Source: an uncultured Bacteroidaceae bacterium (lineage in GTDB: Bacteria; Bacteroidota; Bacteroidia; Bacteroidales; Bacteroidaceae). From it: 50,113 nt of DNA. Of this stretch, positions 25,480-33,808 are shown piece by piece; the first letter of the stretch is position 1; every line of letters starts with the position of its first letter. The stretch lies in assembly GCA_934426255.1 (NCBI GenBank), contig CAKRYD010000018.1, positions 1-50,113 of the forward strand. Direction: 5' to 3'. Both the position numbers and the translations under genes were made by a program. Below the pieces are notes generated by a model. That model was not told where the DNA came from. It saw nothing but the letters and a program-made list of their open reading frames with translations, and did no database searches.

Positions 25480-27870
25480 CTATAAATTATCATGTAATTG
25501 CATCATTCTCCTTTTCAAATCGTTCATGAATTTCGGATTTTTGCGCTGTTTCCATAACTCGCATTGGATGCTAACATATAGAGTGTAGATGGCCTCGGGA
25601 TGATACATGTTTGATAACGCTCTTAGCTTGCTTTTTATGTTTCTTTCTTGCAAGTCTCCATGAACTTTGCAAAATTCAAAATAGTCGTTGTATAGAGCAT
25701 AATCTATTTCTTCTTTTTTCCTATCAAGTGAAATGCTTTCGACTTTATAGGTCATTGGCTCAGGGGCGAAGATTTGTTTATCCGAAGAAAATGAAACTAA
25801 TAAGTAATCTTGGTCTCCTATAGTTTTTGCAACTTTAAAGTTGCCTGTTCCATACAGAATGCCATTTATCGGAGTAAGCTTGAAATGATAACTGATTTTA
25901 AATATACCTTTGTGTGCATCTATTTGTTCCATTTCGTATTTGATCAGAGCACCTGCTTCGGGCGATTTAGCTGGGAATTCATGTAGGAAGTTGCCAATCA
26001 TCTTCTTTACAATATCCTTGCACTTGCTTGTAGAACATAAGTCATCGGGCAAACTGTACTCAAAATTGATTTGCCATTCATTTCCTCCAATTTTGGTCGT
26101 TTTTGACAATCCATGGTTGAGATTGGGCAAATTATAGTTGTTTCCCAATAGTTCTCTATAGGCAATTTCTATACCGCTTGATGTATCAAGGGCCGGTATG
26201 CCTTTTTCATCGAGTTTGATTACAAATGCATCACGTCCAGTTTCATGGCTGAACAAAGATGATACATACCGTAAATCGGATGTCTGAATGGCTTTTGTTG
26301 GTAACATGTCCAAATCGCTCTTTAGGATATTATAGGGCTCAAAGTATTTCAAGAAATCTTTTTGCGGGTCTATCTTCAAAGAAATGTCTATTTTTTCATT
26401 TGACGGCCTTACTGGCTGTGCATTGTCGGAGACTGAAAGTCCGAAAGCAGCTAATGCTTCCGTTGTATTGTTGGACTCTTGTGAAGTTTCGGTCCTTGTT
26501 CCTATGCCAAAAGCTGCCAAAAGCTCAGTTGTTTCGTTTTCATCTGAATCTGAGGAATCAAACATCTCTTCCATGTTGGTAGATTGTTCCTCTTTTTTGT
26601 GGTCACTGTTTTCGTTGAGCTCAGGCGGTGTTTCTTCATTGGCAGTTGTGCTGTCTGCGACTTGGTTAGAAACGATTGCTGCGGTTGGCGGTTGTTGTTC
26701 TTCTTTGTGTTCTGTCTCGGTTTCTGTTTTTGCCAGGCTTTTTTCAATTTCGGCAATTGTATTATTTACAGACTTGATTCTTTGCGATTCTTTAGCGATT
26801 TTACTGCCTAAATCTACATATTTCTTGTAATATTGCAGTGCTTTTGGGATGTTTTGTATGCTGTTTTCTTTGTAATATAAATCACCCAGTTTTAGATAGC
26901 CAAAGGCGTTTTGCGGTGCTATAGAACAAAAAGCTTCATATTTTGCGACGGCTTCTGCGATTTTCCCATCTTTTTCTAAAGAATTTGCATCCATCAGTAA
27001 TTTGCGCATTTGTGCAATGTTGTTTTGCGCTGTTCCGCATATGGAAAAAGCGAACAAGAAGAGTGCTATGTATAGTCGCTTTTTCAATTTAGCCCAAAAG
27101 TTCTCTTCTTTCCGATTTTCTACAGGAATTAATATCGCACTGTAGTTGTCATATGTCTTGTTTAGGGCGTTCATGTGTATTTCTTCCATTTTTTCTTCGT
27201 TGGTTTTGCGGGTTGACAAGATGTCAAGCAACGTTTTTTCGGTCAGGTTTTCAAGCATGCCATCACTGCATATAAACAAGTAGTCGCCTGCTTTTAAACT
27301 GACTTCTTCAATGTCTACATCATATCTGATGCCGGGAATGATAGCTTTGGTAATAGTTTTTGCTTTAGGATGCTGTAATGCGGTTTCTTTGCTGAGTTGT
27401 CCCAACGCAATTAGCTCTGCAACCAAAGAGTGATCGGTAGTAACAAAAGCAATACGATTTTCCGATGGTCGAATTAAAAATACCCGACTATCGCCCACAT
27501 GGGCAATGTAAGCCTTTTCGGCTTTGGAATTAATCAAGGCCATAGCCAAGGTCGTTGCCATGGGGCGGATGCGTGATGTCTTGTCTTTGTAAGTGTCAAG
27601 CTTTTTCCATGCGGTTTCAATGGCCATTTCTAATTGCTTACGATTGTAGCTTTTGTTTCCTGTAGTTAATTTCCGGCATTCTTTCTCAGTTTCTGTGGCC
27701 ATTGTCCGGCTGGCTATGTCGCCCATTTCATTTCCACCAACGCCATCACATAATACAAAACATTGTGTATGAGCATTTAGGCTGTTGATGCTTGGCGCAA
27801 TGGTGTCTTCTTGCTTTGCCTTTTTTCCAATTTCCGAAAAGGCATATGGATTTGTTATCTTAAGTGGCAT
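25480..27870 (-). CDS. PP2C-type Ser/Thr phosphatase fused to TM helix, TPR and a C-terminal domain
   Basis: 796 residues. PP2C domain about 1-250: QEDT (Asp22), LCDGVGGNEMGD (Asp42), ATTLAMALI, AHVGDSRV, FICSDGMLENL (Asp203) and DNYSAI (Asp241), i.e. the metal-binding set is complete. One membrane helix follows (about 266-282), then TPR-like helices (about 290-355), a coiled segment, a long acidic linker (about 385-490) and an unrecognised alpha/beta domain (about 495-796). The linker holds two copies of a short motif, TTELLAAFG (448-455 region) and TTEALAAFG (470-477 region). N-terminus in the cytoplasm and the rest in the periplasm is the natural topology. It presumably reverses the action of the kinase in the same operon. 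Confidence 0.93.
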   Translation of the reverse strand: MPLKITNPYAFSEIGKKAKQEDTIAPSINSLNAHTQCFVLCDGVGGNEMGDIASRTMATETEKECRKLTTGNKSYNRKQLEMAIETAWKKLDTYKDKTSRIRPMATTLAMALINSKAEKAYIAHVGDSRVFLIRPSENRIAFVTTDHSLVAELIALGQLSKETALQHPKAKTITKAIIPGIRYDVDIEEVSLKAGDYLFICSDGMLENLTEKTLLDILSTRKTNEEKMEEIHMNALNKTYDNYSAILIPVENRKEENFWAKLKKRLYIALFLFAFSICGTAQNNIAQMRKLLMDANSLEKDGKIAEAVAKYEAFCSIAPQNAFGYLKLGDLYYKENSIQNIPKALQYYKKYVDLGSKIAKESQRIKSVNNTIAEIEKSLAKTETETEHKEEQQPPTAAIVSNQVADSTTANEETPPELNENSDHKKEEQSTNMEEMFDSSDSDENETTELLAAFGIGTRTETSQESNNTTEALAAFGLSVSDNAQPVRPSNEKIDISLKIDPQKDFLKYFEPYNILKSDLDMLPTKAIQTSDLRYVSSLFSHETGRDAFVIKLDEKGIPALDTSSGIEIAYRELLGNNYNLPNLNHGLSKTTKIGGNEWQINFEYSLPDDLCSTSKCKDIVKKMIGNFLHEFPAKSPEAGALIKYEMEQIDAHKGIFKISYHFKLTPINGILYGTGNFKVAKTIGDQDYLLVSFSSDKQIFAPEPMTYKVESISLDRKKEEIDYALYNDYFEFCKVHGDLQERNIKSKLRALSNMYHPEAIYTLYVSIQCELWKQRKNPKFMNDLKRRMMQLHDNL

Positions 27871-27879
27871 GGCTTCTGT

Positions 27880-28407
27880 TCAATATTGTTCGATAAAATC
27901 AAACCTGTGGTTGTAGCATGATATGGTATCGCCATAGTTAAGTACTATTATGTCTTCTGGAAATAGTGGCTGGCCATTTAATAATGTCGTGTTGACGCTG
28001 TCTGAAGCCAAGCTGATGCGATGCTCGAAGCAATTTCCTACTTTTACAACGTTTATGTAGAAGTGCTCTCGGCTTAAAGTCATACTTGCATCTGGAATTT
28101 GTATTGTTTCTGTGCAATGGCTGTCTGATTGCCTGCCAATGCAGTTGAAACCTTCTTTTAAGCGGAAAATCTGAATTTCTTCACTTTGAGAATAAACCAA
28201 ATAACCTATCTTATAGGTGGGGTTATACCAACTTTCTGAAATTTTTGTGGACAAATCCGATTCGATATATTGAGGTTTAAAGTCTGTAATGAAAGCCGTG
28301 GTTTTGCAACGTGGGCATGTTACCTTTTTCCCTTCAAGATCAGTATGGTTGCTTATTGTCAAATGCGCATTGCATTTTGGGCATTCTAATTTTACAATAA
28401 TAGTCAT
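27880..28407 (-). CDS. Zinc-ribbon plus FHA domain protein
   Basis: 175 residues, no signal or membrane segment, so cytoplasmic. An N-terminal zinc ribbon has Cys9, Cys12, Cys31 and Cys34 (CPKC and CPRC knuckles, as in MJ0042-type domains). The FHA domain (about 78-172) has IGR (90-92), SREH (112-115) and TTLLNG (140-145), the residues that contact phosphothreonine. It starts 25 nt after the first FHA gene and ends 9 nt before the phosphatase gene. Confidence 0.92.
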   Translation of the reverse strand: MTIIVKLECPKCNAHLTISNHTDLEGKKVTCPRCKTTAFITDFKPQYIESDLSTKISESWYNPTYKIGYLVYSQSEEIQIFRLKEGFNCIGRQSDSHCTETIQIPDASMTLSREHFYINVVKVGNCFEHRISLASDSVNTTLLNGQPLFPEDIIVLNYGDTISCYNHRFDFIEQY

Positions 28408-28432
28408 GGTGTAGTTGCTTTTTCGTTAGTAA

Positions 28433-29119
28433 TTATACCCATTTGGAATTGCACCGATAACAATGTCCTGTTCGTTTCAAACTGCTGAAAGGCATTATTC
28501 CTAAAAATGCCCTGCATCGAGGGTTCGGGCATAGATATACTTCTTTCAGCTGTTTGTCAAGTTCAATCAGTTCAAGACTGGCCAAGTCCCTTTTTTTTTC
28601 ATTACGCTTGTCAATATGACGTGTTACTAAACTCGTAACAATGAATGAAATGGCAGGTACAGCAATCACTGCATAAATCTTTCCTCGGAAATAGGCCATG
28701 ACGATACCAGTTAATAACGTTATGTATACTGGCAAGCGATTTATGAAGCTTCCTTTGTTTTTGCGCTTTTCTATTTCGGTCTTTTTTTGTTGGTATGTGT
28801 TCCAAATGGGTTCCAACTCTAGAAAGTCTTTTCTTACCTTTTCGTTTTCTTTGTTTTTGATAATCTCCAGCAATGTCGGTGGCAATAGCTGGCCGATTTT
28901 TACTGTCGTTTTTTCACCCAAGCGGATGGTGGTATCTAATGTCACGCGTTTTCGTACGATTTTATGTAAGTCTACGAATGTCCCATTTTTGGAATTGCAA
29001 TCTTCAAGGATGATTAAATAATTATCTTCAATAACCAGACGGGCATGCTTATGGCTCACGTCTTTTTGATTTATCGGTATTGACTGTTGGCCATTTGTTC
29101 CAACATTTATGACTTTCAT
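28433..29119 (-). CDS. FHA domain protein with two TM helices and a C-terminal zinc ribbon
   Basis: 228 residues, first gene of the operon. FHA domain about 1-78: DVSHKHARL (Ser22, His25) and NSKNGTFVD (42-50) are kept, but the usual GR near the N-terminus is not (VGTNGQQ). A charged helical stretch (about 85-122) leads to two hydrophobic helices (about 130-145 and 148-166), then a charged helix and four cysteines (197, 202, 220, 223) forming a likely zinc ribbon. Both ends should face the cytoplasm, tethering the FHA reader to the inner membrane. Confidence 0.9.
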   Translation of the reverse strand: MKVINVGTNGQQSIPINQKDVSHKHARLVIEDNYLIILEDCNSKNGTFVDLHKIVRKRVTLDTTIRLGEKTTVKIGQLLPPTLLEIIKNKENEKVRKDFLELEPIWNTYQQKKTEIEKRKNKGSFINRLPVYITLLTGIVMAYFRGKIYAVIAVPAISFIVTSLVTRHIDKRNEKKRDLASLELIELDKQLKEVYLCPNPRCRAFLGIMPFSSLKRTGHCYRCNSKWV

Positions 29120-29186
29120 ATATTTGAGTATTTGCTGCAGCCGAAAGCGTATGATAATCTCAATCGTGCTGCTATTAATTTTTTTG

Positions 29187-29194
29187 CAAAGATA
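29187..29194 (-). promoter_or_regulatory. -7 box of the ten-gene signalling operon
   Basis: TATCTTTG followed by C on the minus strand, about 68 nt upstream of the first start codon. No convincing TTTG box lies 19-20 bp further up, so the promoter may need an activator or another sigma factor. A run of seven G at 29220-29226 lies just upstream. No other promoter-like box was noticed in the short gaps between the ten genes. Confidence 0.5.
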
Positions 29195-29532
29195 GACATC
29201 GTGCTTTAAATAAAATGATGGGGGGGTAAAATATGTTAAAACGATAATTGCGACCTCTCTTGGATTGTATTCGTTCTATTTTGAAGAGTCAAGTCTTGGT
29301 TCTGCAAATATCTACAATGCTTTCGATGTATACAGCGGGGGTACTGCGATGAGTTTTGGAGTAGCAACAATAGTAATCCGATGCCTTAGAATTTTCAGTA
29401 GCAAGATGAGAGGCGTCCTTCTTTTCAGTAGCCATTTTGTGGATATGACAACCTTTTTATGATGAAATCATAAGAAGTGTCTATTGACTCAGTTTATCTA
29501 TAGAAAAACCGTCTATTAAAATCAGGAAAAGG

Positions 29533-29710
29533 CAATATAGTAGATGAGAAGCTCCCAGATACTATCTGAGGGGGCTCCACATAGTATATATGAAGCTCCT
29601 ATATAGTATATAAGAAGCTCTGATGTTCTATATAAGAGTTTCTCATATTTAAAATGAGAGGTTGCCGTATAGTAGATCGTTGATGCCCGGAAGCTATGTA
29701 CTCTTAGGTC
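29533..29710. repeat. Degenerate tandem array with 21-23 bp period (array 3)
   Basis: Eight units start at 29533, 29556, 29579, 29600, 29621, 29643, 29666 and 29689. The consensus is roughly ATATAGTATATAAGAAGCTCC with two variable leading bases. The sequence differs from arrays 1 and 2 but the unit length is the same. Within 29120-29820 the rest is AT-rich sequence with a TTATGAT/ATCATAA dyad near 29456-29473; the short open frames there look spurious. Confidence 0.85.
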
Positions 29711-29777
29711 AAGTTGCAAACGTTGCTGTAGATATAAAGTTATTGCTGCAAATGCTATCTATTTATAGGATAATCGC

Positions 29778-29785
29778 TACCTTTG
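29778..29785 (+). promoter_or_regulatory. -7 box of pepD
   Basis: TACCTTTG followed by C, about 35 nt before the start. The upstream box is weak. Confidence 0.55.
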
Positions 29786-29820
29786 CGAAAAATAACCGAT
29801 AAAATAACTCTCAAAAGTTG

Positions 29821-31281
29821 ATGAATATGGAAGAATCAAAGCTGAAGCCTGCTATCGTCTTCGACTGTTTTGCGGCAGTGAATCGCATTCCCCGTCCTTC
29901 GAACAAGGAGGAGAAGATGATGGCGTTCCTGATGGATTATGGCAAGAAACTGGGTCTGGAAACTCTTATGGACGAAACGGGAAACATCCTTATCCGAAAA
30001 CCGGCCACAAAGGGCTATGAACACTTGTCGACTACTGTCATACAGAGTCATATGGACATGGTATGCGAAAAAATCGCAGGACTGGATTTTGACTTTGAAA
30101 AAGACCCTATTGAAACCGTAGTCGAAGGCGATTGGATGCATGCCAAGGGAACAACCCTTGGTGCTGACGACGGGATAGGTGTGGCGATGGAAATGGCTTT
30201 GCTGGCTGACGACAGCATAGAGCACGGCCCCATAGAATGTCTCTTTACCCGTGCCGAGGAAACCAGTCTCGGTGGAGCTTCGGGCATTAAGCCCGGATTT
30301 ATGACGGGTAAATACTTGCTCAATCTGGACTCGGAAGATGAAGGTCTGATCTTTATCAGTTGTGCAGGCGGAGCCAATACAAATGCTGCGTTTGACGTTG
30401 AATATGAACCGGCACCTGCAGATGGCTTTTTCTTCAAGATTCAGGTGGAAGGCCTTACCGGTGGACATTCGGGAGATGATATAGAAAAGAAAAGAGCCAA
30501 TGCCAACAAGCTGTTGTTCCGTCTGCTTTATCGTTTCATGAAAAAGTATGAAGTGCGTTTGGCGGATATACAAAGCGGAGGATTGCACAATGCCATACCT
30601 CGTGACGGTTATGCCGTCTGCTGTGTTCCATCGAAGTATAAGGAAGAGGTGCGTGTGGATTTCAATGTGATGACTTCAGAATTTGAGGAGGAGTATTTTG
30701 CAACTGAAAAGCACATGAAGTTTGGCCTGGAAAGCGTTCCATCGGCCGAAAAGGTGATCAGGAAAGACATTGGCGACCGTCTTATCAAGGCTATTATAGC
30801 TGTGCCCAACGGTGTTTTTGCCATGAGCCAGGATATCAAGGACTTTGTTGAAACGTCTTCAAATCTGGCCAGCATCCGTTTGAAAGGCGACAAGATAAAA
30901 ATTGAGACCATGCAGCGCAGCAACCTGACCAGCAAACGGCTTGCTGCCTGTGACGCGGTAAGGTGTGTGTTCGATTTGGCCGGAGCCACGGCTGATGTCA
31001 ACACCGGCTATCCCGGGTGGCATCTCGACCCCTCAAGTCCTTTGTTGAAGATTGCCGTGGATGCCTACGAACGTCTGTTCAAGCAAAAGCCTGAGGTGCG
31101 TGCCATCCACGCGGGTCTGGAATGCGGCTTGTTCAGCGAAAAGTATCCCGAGATGGACATGATATCGTTTGGACCGACCCTTCGCGGAGTGCATAGCCCC
31201 GACGAACGTCTGCTTATTCCCACTGTGGAAAAAGTTTGGGATCATCTGAAAGAAATACTTAGAAATATACCTGCCGTGTAA
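29821..31281 (+). CDS. pepD: Aminoacyl-histidine dipeptidase (cytosol non-specific dipeptidase)
   Basis: 486 residues. M20-family zinc dipeptidase that cleaves Xaa-His and many other dipeptides in the cytoplasm. Zinc-site motifs: QSHMDMVCE (His and Asp), TLGADDGIG, FTRAEETSLGGA, NLDSEDEG, and a late HAGLECGLF and FGPTLRGVHSPDE. Starts at 29818 (TTG), 29821 and 29827 are all in frame; the first ATG is taken. A weak hairpin with GATGAGG/CCTCGTCATC arms follows at about 31293-31335. Confidence 0.96.
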   Translation: MNMEESKLKPAIVFDCFAAVNRIPRPSNKEEKMMAFLMDYGKKLGLETLMDETGNILIRKPATKGYEHLSTTVIQSHMDMVCEKIAGLDFDFEKDPIETVVEGDWMHAKGTTLGADDGIGVAMEMALLADDSIEHGPIECLFTRAEETSLGGASGIKPGFMTGKYLLNLDSEDEGLIFISCAGGANTNAAFDVEYEPAPADGFFFKIQVEGLTGGHSGDDIEKKRANANKLLFRLLYRFMKKYEVRLADIQSGGLHNAIPRDGYAVCCVPSKYKEEVRVDFNVMTSEFEEEYFATEKHMKFGLESVPSAEKVIRKDIGDRLIKAIIAVPNGVFAMSQDIKDFVETSSNLASIRLKGDKIKIETMQRSNLTSKRLAACDAVRCVFDLAGATADVNTGYPGWHLDPSSPLLKIAVDAYERLFKQKPEVRAIHAGLECGLFSEKYPEMDMISFGPTLRGVHSPDERLLIPTVEKVWDHLKEILRNIPAV

Positions 31282-31351
31282 GCCGGATAAAATGATGAGG
31301 TGGTGCAGATAACAGGTTTGCACCTCCTCGTCATCTATTACATTCATCGTA

Positions 31352-32803
31352 ATGCGTAAATTCTTATTCCTGATACTTCCGCTGCTATGTGGAAGTGTGT
31401 TATCCTGCATGGACGAAGAGAAATTTGACACTCCTGCAGGTGCTACCCTTGACTTTTCTGTAGACACATTGAAGTTTGATACGGTGTTGGCCAATGTAGG
31501 AACGCCCACCGAATATTTCATGGCCTATAACCATAACAAGAAAGGAATCAGAATAACAGACATCAGTTTTGAAAATGGTGAAAGCAGGGGCTTTCGGGTA
31601 AATGCAGACGGATTGTATATTAATAATGGTCTTCAGCAGCCCATCGAGCGCAGGAAGGGAGACAGTTTGAGGGTATTTGTGGAACTTACTCCGGAGGCTT
31701 ACGACAGGGATGAACCTGTAGAGGTGTCGGCCCGCCTCATATTCACACTGGCAAACGGTATGCGGCAGTCGGTAGTGCTCATGGCATACAGTCAGAAAGT
31801 GAATGTAATGCGCAATGTACATGTTATGCACGATACGACCCTCGTATCCGGACGTCCATACCTTATTTATGACAGTCTGACGGTTGCCGAAGGAGCGACC
31901 CTCACTTTGCAGGCCGGTACGGAACTGTATTTCCACAGCAACGCCGGGCTCCGTGTGGAAGGCTGCCTGAAAGCAGAAGGTAAGTTGGAGCAGCAAGTAG
32001 TGTTCAGGGGTGACCGCACCGACATGATGTTTGAGAATCAGCCTTACGACCGTGTCCCCAACCAGTGGCAGGGCATACGCTTCACGGCTTCGAGCTATGG
32101 AAACCGATTGAATTATTGTGATGTGCATAGTGGTAACTATGGCATCACATGTGACTCGTCGGATATAAGCCGTGAGAAGCTGCGAATAGAAAACAGCGTC
32201 GTACACAACATGGGGAGTAATTGCATCACCTTCCTTTCAACCAATGCTTTTGTCGGTAACACGCAAATAACCAATGCTGCCAATTATTGCATTGCTGTTT
32301 ATGGCGGAAATGCAGACTTCGTCCATTGTACCATTGCCAATTGCTATCCTTTCGAAGCTCGGCGCGACGGTGCATTGTACTATAGTAATGAGTTCAACGG
32401 ACAGCCGTATCCCATTGAAAGGCTTTCTTTCCGAAACAGTGTCATTACGGGATATTCAGACGATGAAATCTATGGAGTCAAGTCGGAAGCATATCCTGAA
32501 GCTGCTTTTAACTACGATTTTTATAATAGCTTGCTTGATACGCCCGAGACGGACGACGGGCAGATTGTGGGCTGCAGATGGGACAATTCAAAGAATAAGG
32601 TGTGCCGCGAAGGAAATTTCCCGAAGTTTAACAACGACGCACTTATTTATAGTTTCAAGTTGGTAAAGGAATCCCCGGCAATAGGGCTAGGCGATGAAAC
32701 CGTTACGTCCATCTATTACCCCAACGACCGTTTAGGCCGTCCCCGTCTTGCCGATGGCCGTAGTGATGCCGGCTGCTATGAATTTCAAGAGACGGCCCGA
32801 TAA
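31352..32803 (+). CDS. Right-handed beta-helix lipoprotein
   Basis: 483 residues. Lipoprotein signal with the conserved Cys in VLSCMDEE. After a beta-sandwich-like N-terminal part (about 20-160), repeated short strands (LTVAEGATLTLQAGTELYFHSNAGLRVEGCLKAEG, YCDVHSGNYGITCDSS, NSVVHNMGSNCITFLSTNAF, NAANYCIAVYGGNADFVHCTIAN) form a parallel beta-helix. It ends SPAIGLGD ... DRLGRPR ... DAGCYEF, the closing motif common in such Bacteroidota surface proteins. Probably exposed and glycan-related, but no catalytic site is evident. Confidence 0.85.
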   Translation: MRKFLFLILPLLCGSVLSCMDEEKFDTPAGATLDFSVDTLKFDTVLANVGTPTEYFMAYNHNKKGIRITDISFENGESRGFRVNADGLYINNGLQQPIERRKGDSLRVFVELTPEAYDRDEPVEVSARLIFTLANGMRQSVVLMAYSQKVNVMRNVHVMHDTTLVSGRPYLIYDSLTVAEGATLTLQAGTELYFHSNAGLRVEGCLKAEGKLEQQVVFRGDRTDMMFENQPYDRVPNQWQGIRFTASSYGNRLNYCDVHSGNYGITCDSSDISREKLRIENSVVHNMGSNCITFLSTNAFVGNTQITNAANYCIAVYGGNADFVHCTIANCYPFEARRDGALYYSNEFNGQPYPIERLSFRNSVITGYSDDEIYGVKSEAYPEAAFNYDFYNSLLDTPETDDGQIVGCRWDNSKNKVCREGNFPKFNNDALIYSFKLVKESPAIGLGDETVTSIYYPNDRLGRPRLADGRSDAGCYEFQETAR

Positions 32804-32822
32804 AAGAAAACCCTCATTTTCT

Positions 32823-32853
32823 TTTGTATTTCGAGCAAGATGCACTAACTTTG
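32823..32853 (+). promoter_or_regulatory. Promoter of the small membrane protein / OmpH unit
   Basis: TTTG (32823-32826), a 19-bp spacer, then TAACTTTG (32846-32853), about 20 nt before the next start codon. Confidence 0.7.
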
Positions 32854-32872
32854 CCTCTCAACTTGTTATGAC

Positions 32873-33082
32873 ATGTTACAAACAGCATTGGTGATTTTGC
32901 CCATAATACTTCTGTCGATATTGTTATTGTCGATACGTCTGCTCTGCGGGAAGAAAGACTTTGTCAATTCACATATCGATGGCAACAAAGCTTTAAACAA
33001 TCAGGGCATATTTTGTGCCAAGCAACAGGATAGAAACCAACGTAAAAACAGCGGATTCCGCATCAAAGAACACATTAAATAG
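32873..33082 (+). CDS. Small single-pass membrane protein, unknown function
   Basis: 69 residues. One membrane helix (about 4-26) followed by a short basic cytoplasmic tail with two cysteines (Cys25, Cys48). It directly follows a good promoter and precedes the OmpH-like gene by 14 nt, which supports it as a real gene. I do not recognise a named family. Confidence 0.65.
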   Translation: MLQTALVILPIILLSILLLSIRLLCGKKDFVNSHIDGNKALNNQGIFCAKQQDRNQRKNSGFRIKEHIK

Positions 33083-33096
33083 AAAAAATCACGGAC

Positions 33097-33705
33097 ATGA
33101 AACATCACAACACCCTATGGAGCCTGTCAATACTTCTTGCTTCAGCCGTATTTGCCGGCTGCAACAAACCCACTGCTCCCAAGGCTTCACAAACGGCATC
33201 ACCCAAAGAGAAAGTATCGGCCAAGATAGCCTATGTAGACGTGGACTCGCTCATGAAAAAATACCAATTTTGCATAGACTATACGGAAATCTTGAAAAAG
33301 AAGACAGAAACTATACAGAGCACGCTCAACAATAAAGGACTGGCTCTTCAGAAACAAGTTGCTGACTTCCAGAGTAAAATGCAATCGGGAGCCTATACCC
33401 GTGAGCAGGCAGAAAGCGTACAAGTGTCGTTGCAAAAGAAGCAGATTCAGCTGCAAAATCTGCAACAAAGTCTGGCAGGAGAATTTGAAAAGGAACAAAC
33501 AAAATACAACGATGCCCTGCGCGACTCCCTTCACAACTTCTTGAAGGCTTATAACGCCACATATGGATATAATTTTGTTATCAGCAAGGCCGGCGACAAT
33601 ATCTTGCTGGCAGATGAGAAGTTCAATATCACAGAAGATGTCATTAAAGGCTTGAACAAACGCTATAAGCCGAGCAAGGAAATACAGAACGCGTTGAAAA
33701 AGTAA
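33097..33705 (+). CDS. OmpH/Skp family periplasmic chaperone, lipoprotein form
   Basis: 202 residues. Signal with lipobox VFAGC, so lipid-anchored rather than soluble. IAYVDVDSLMKKY near residue 45 is the Skp/OmpH opening strand. It is followed by a long coiled coil (about 60-150, rich in Gln, Lys and Glu) and a closing NFVISKAGDNILLADEKFNIT strand region. Skp-like proteins hold unfolded outer-membrane proteins. Confidence 0.9.
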   Translation: MKHHNTLWSLSILLASAVFAGCNKPTAPKASQTASPKEKVSAKIAYVDVDSLMKKYQFCIDYTEILKKKTETIQSTLNNKGLALQKQVADFQSKMQSGAYTREQAESVQVSLQKKQIQLQNLQQSLAGEFEKEQTKYNDALRDSLHNFLKAYNATYGYNFVISKAGDNILLADEKFNITEDVIKGLNKRYKPSKEIQNALKK

Positions 33706-33808
33706 TTCAACCGCGGCTTCCTGACCCGAGAAAAGCGTTTCTATATGGGAATATCGGCGAAGCAACATGCTTGTCGTGCGAAATAATAAATGAAGAAAAT
33801 CAAACGCT

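Noticed and set aside
17926..29119. Type VI secretion regulatory locus (PpkA/PppA/Fha)
   Set aside because: Kinase, PP2C and FHA are shared with that system, but no Tss, Hcp, VgrG or ClpV gene occurs in the window.
29265..29462. Possible 65-residue gene upstream of the signalling operon
   Set aside because: Non-ATG start, no promoter or coding bias, and it lies in AT-rich non-coding sequence.
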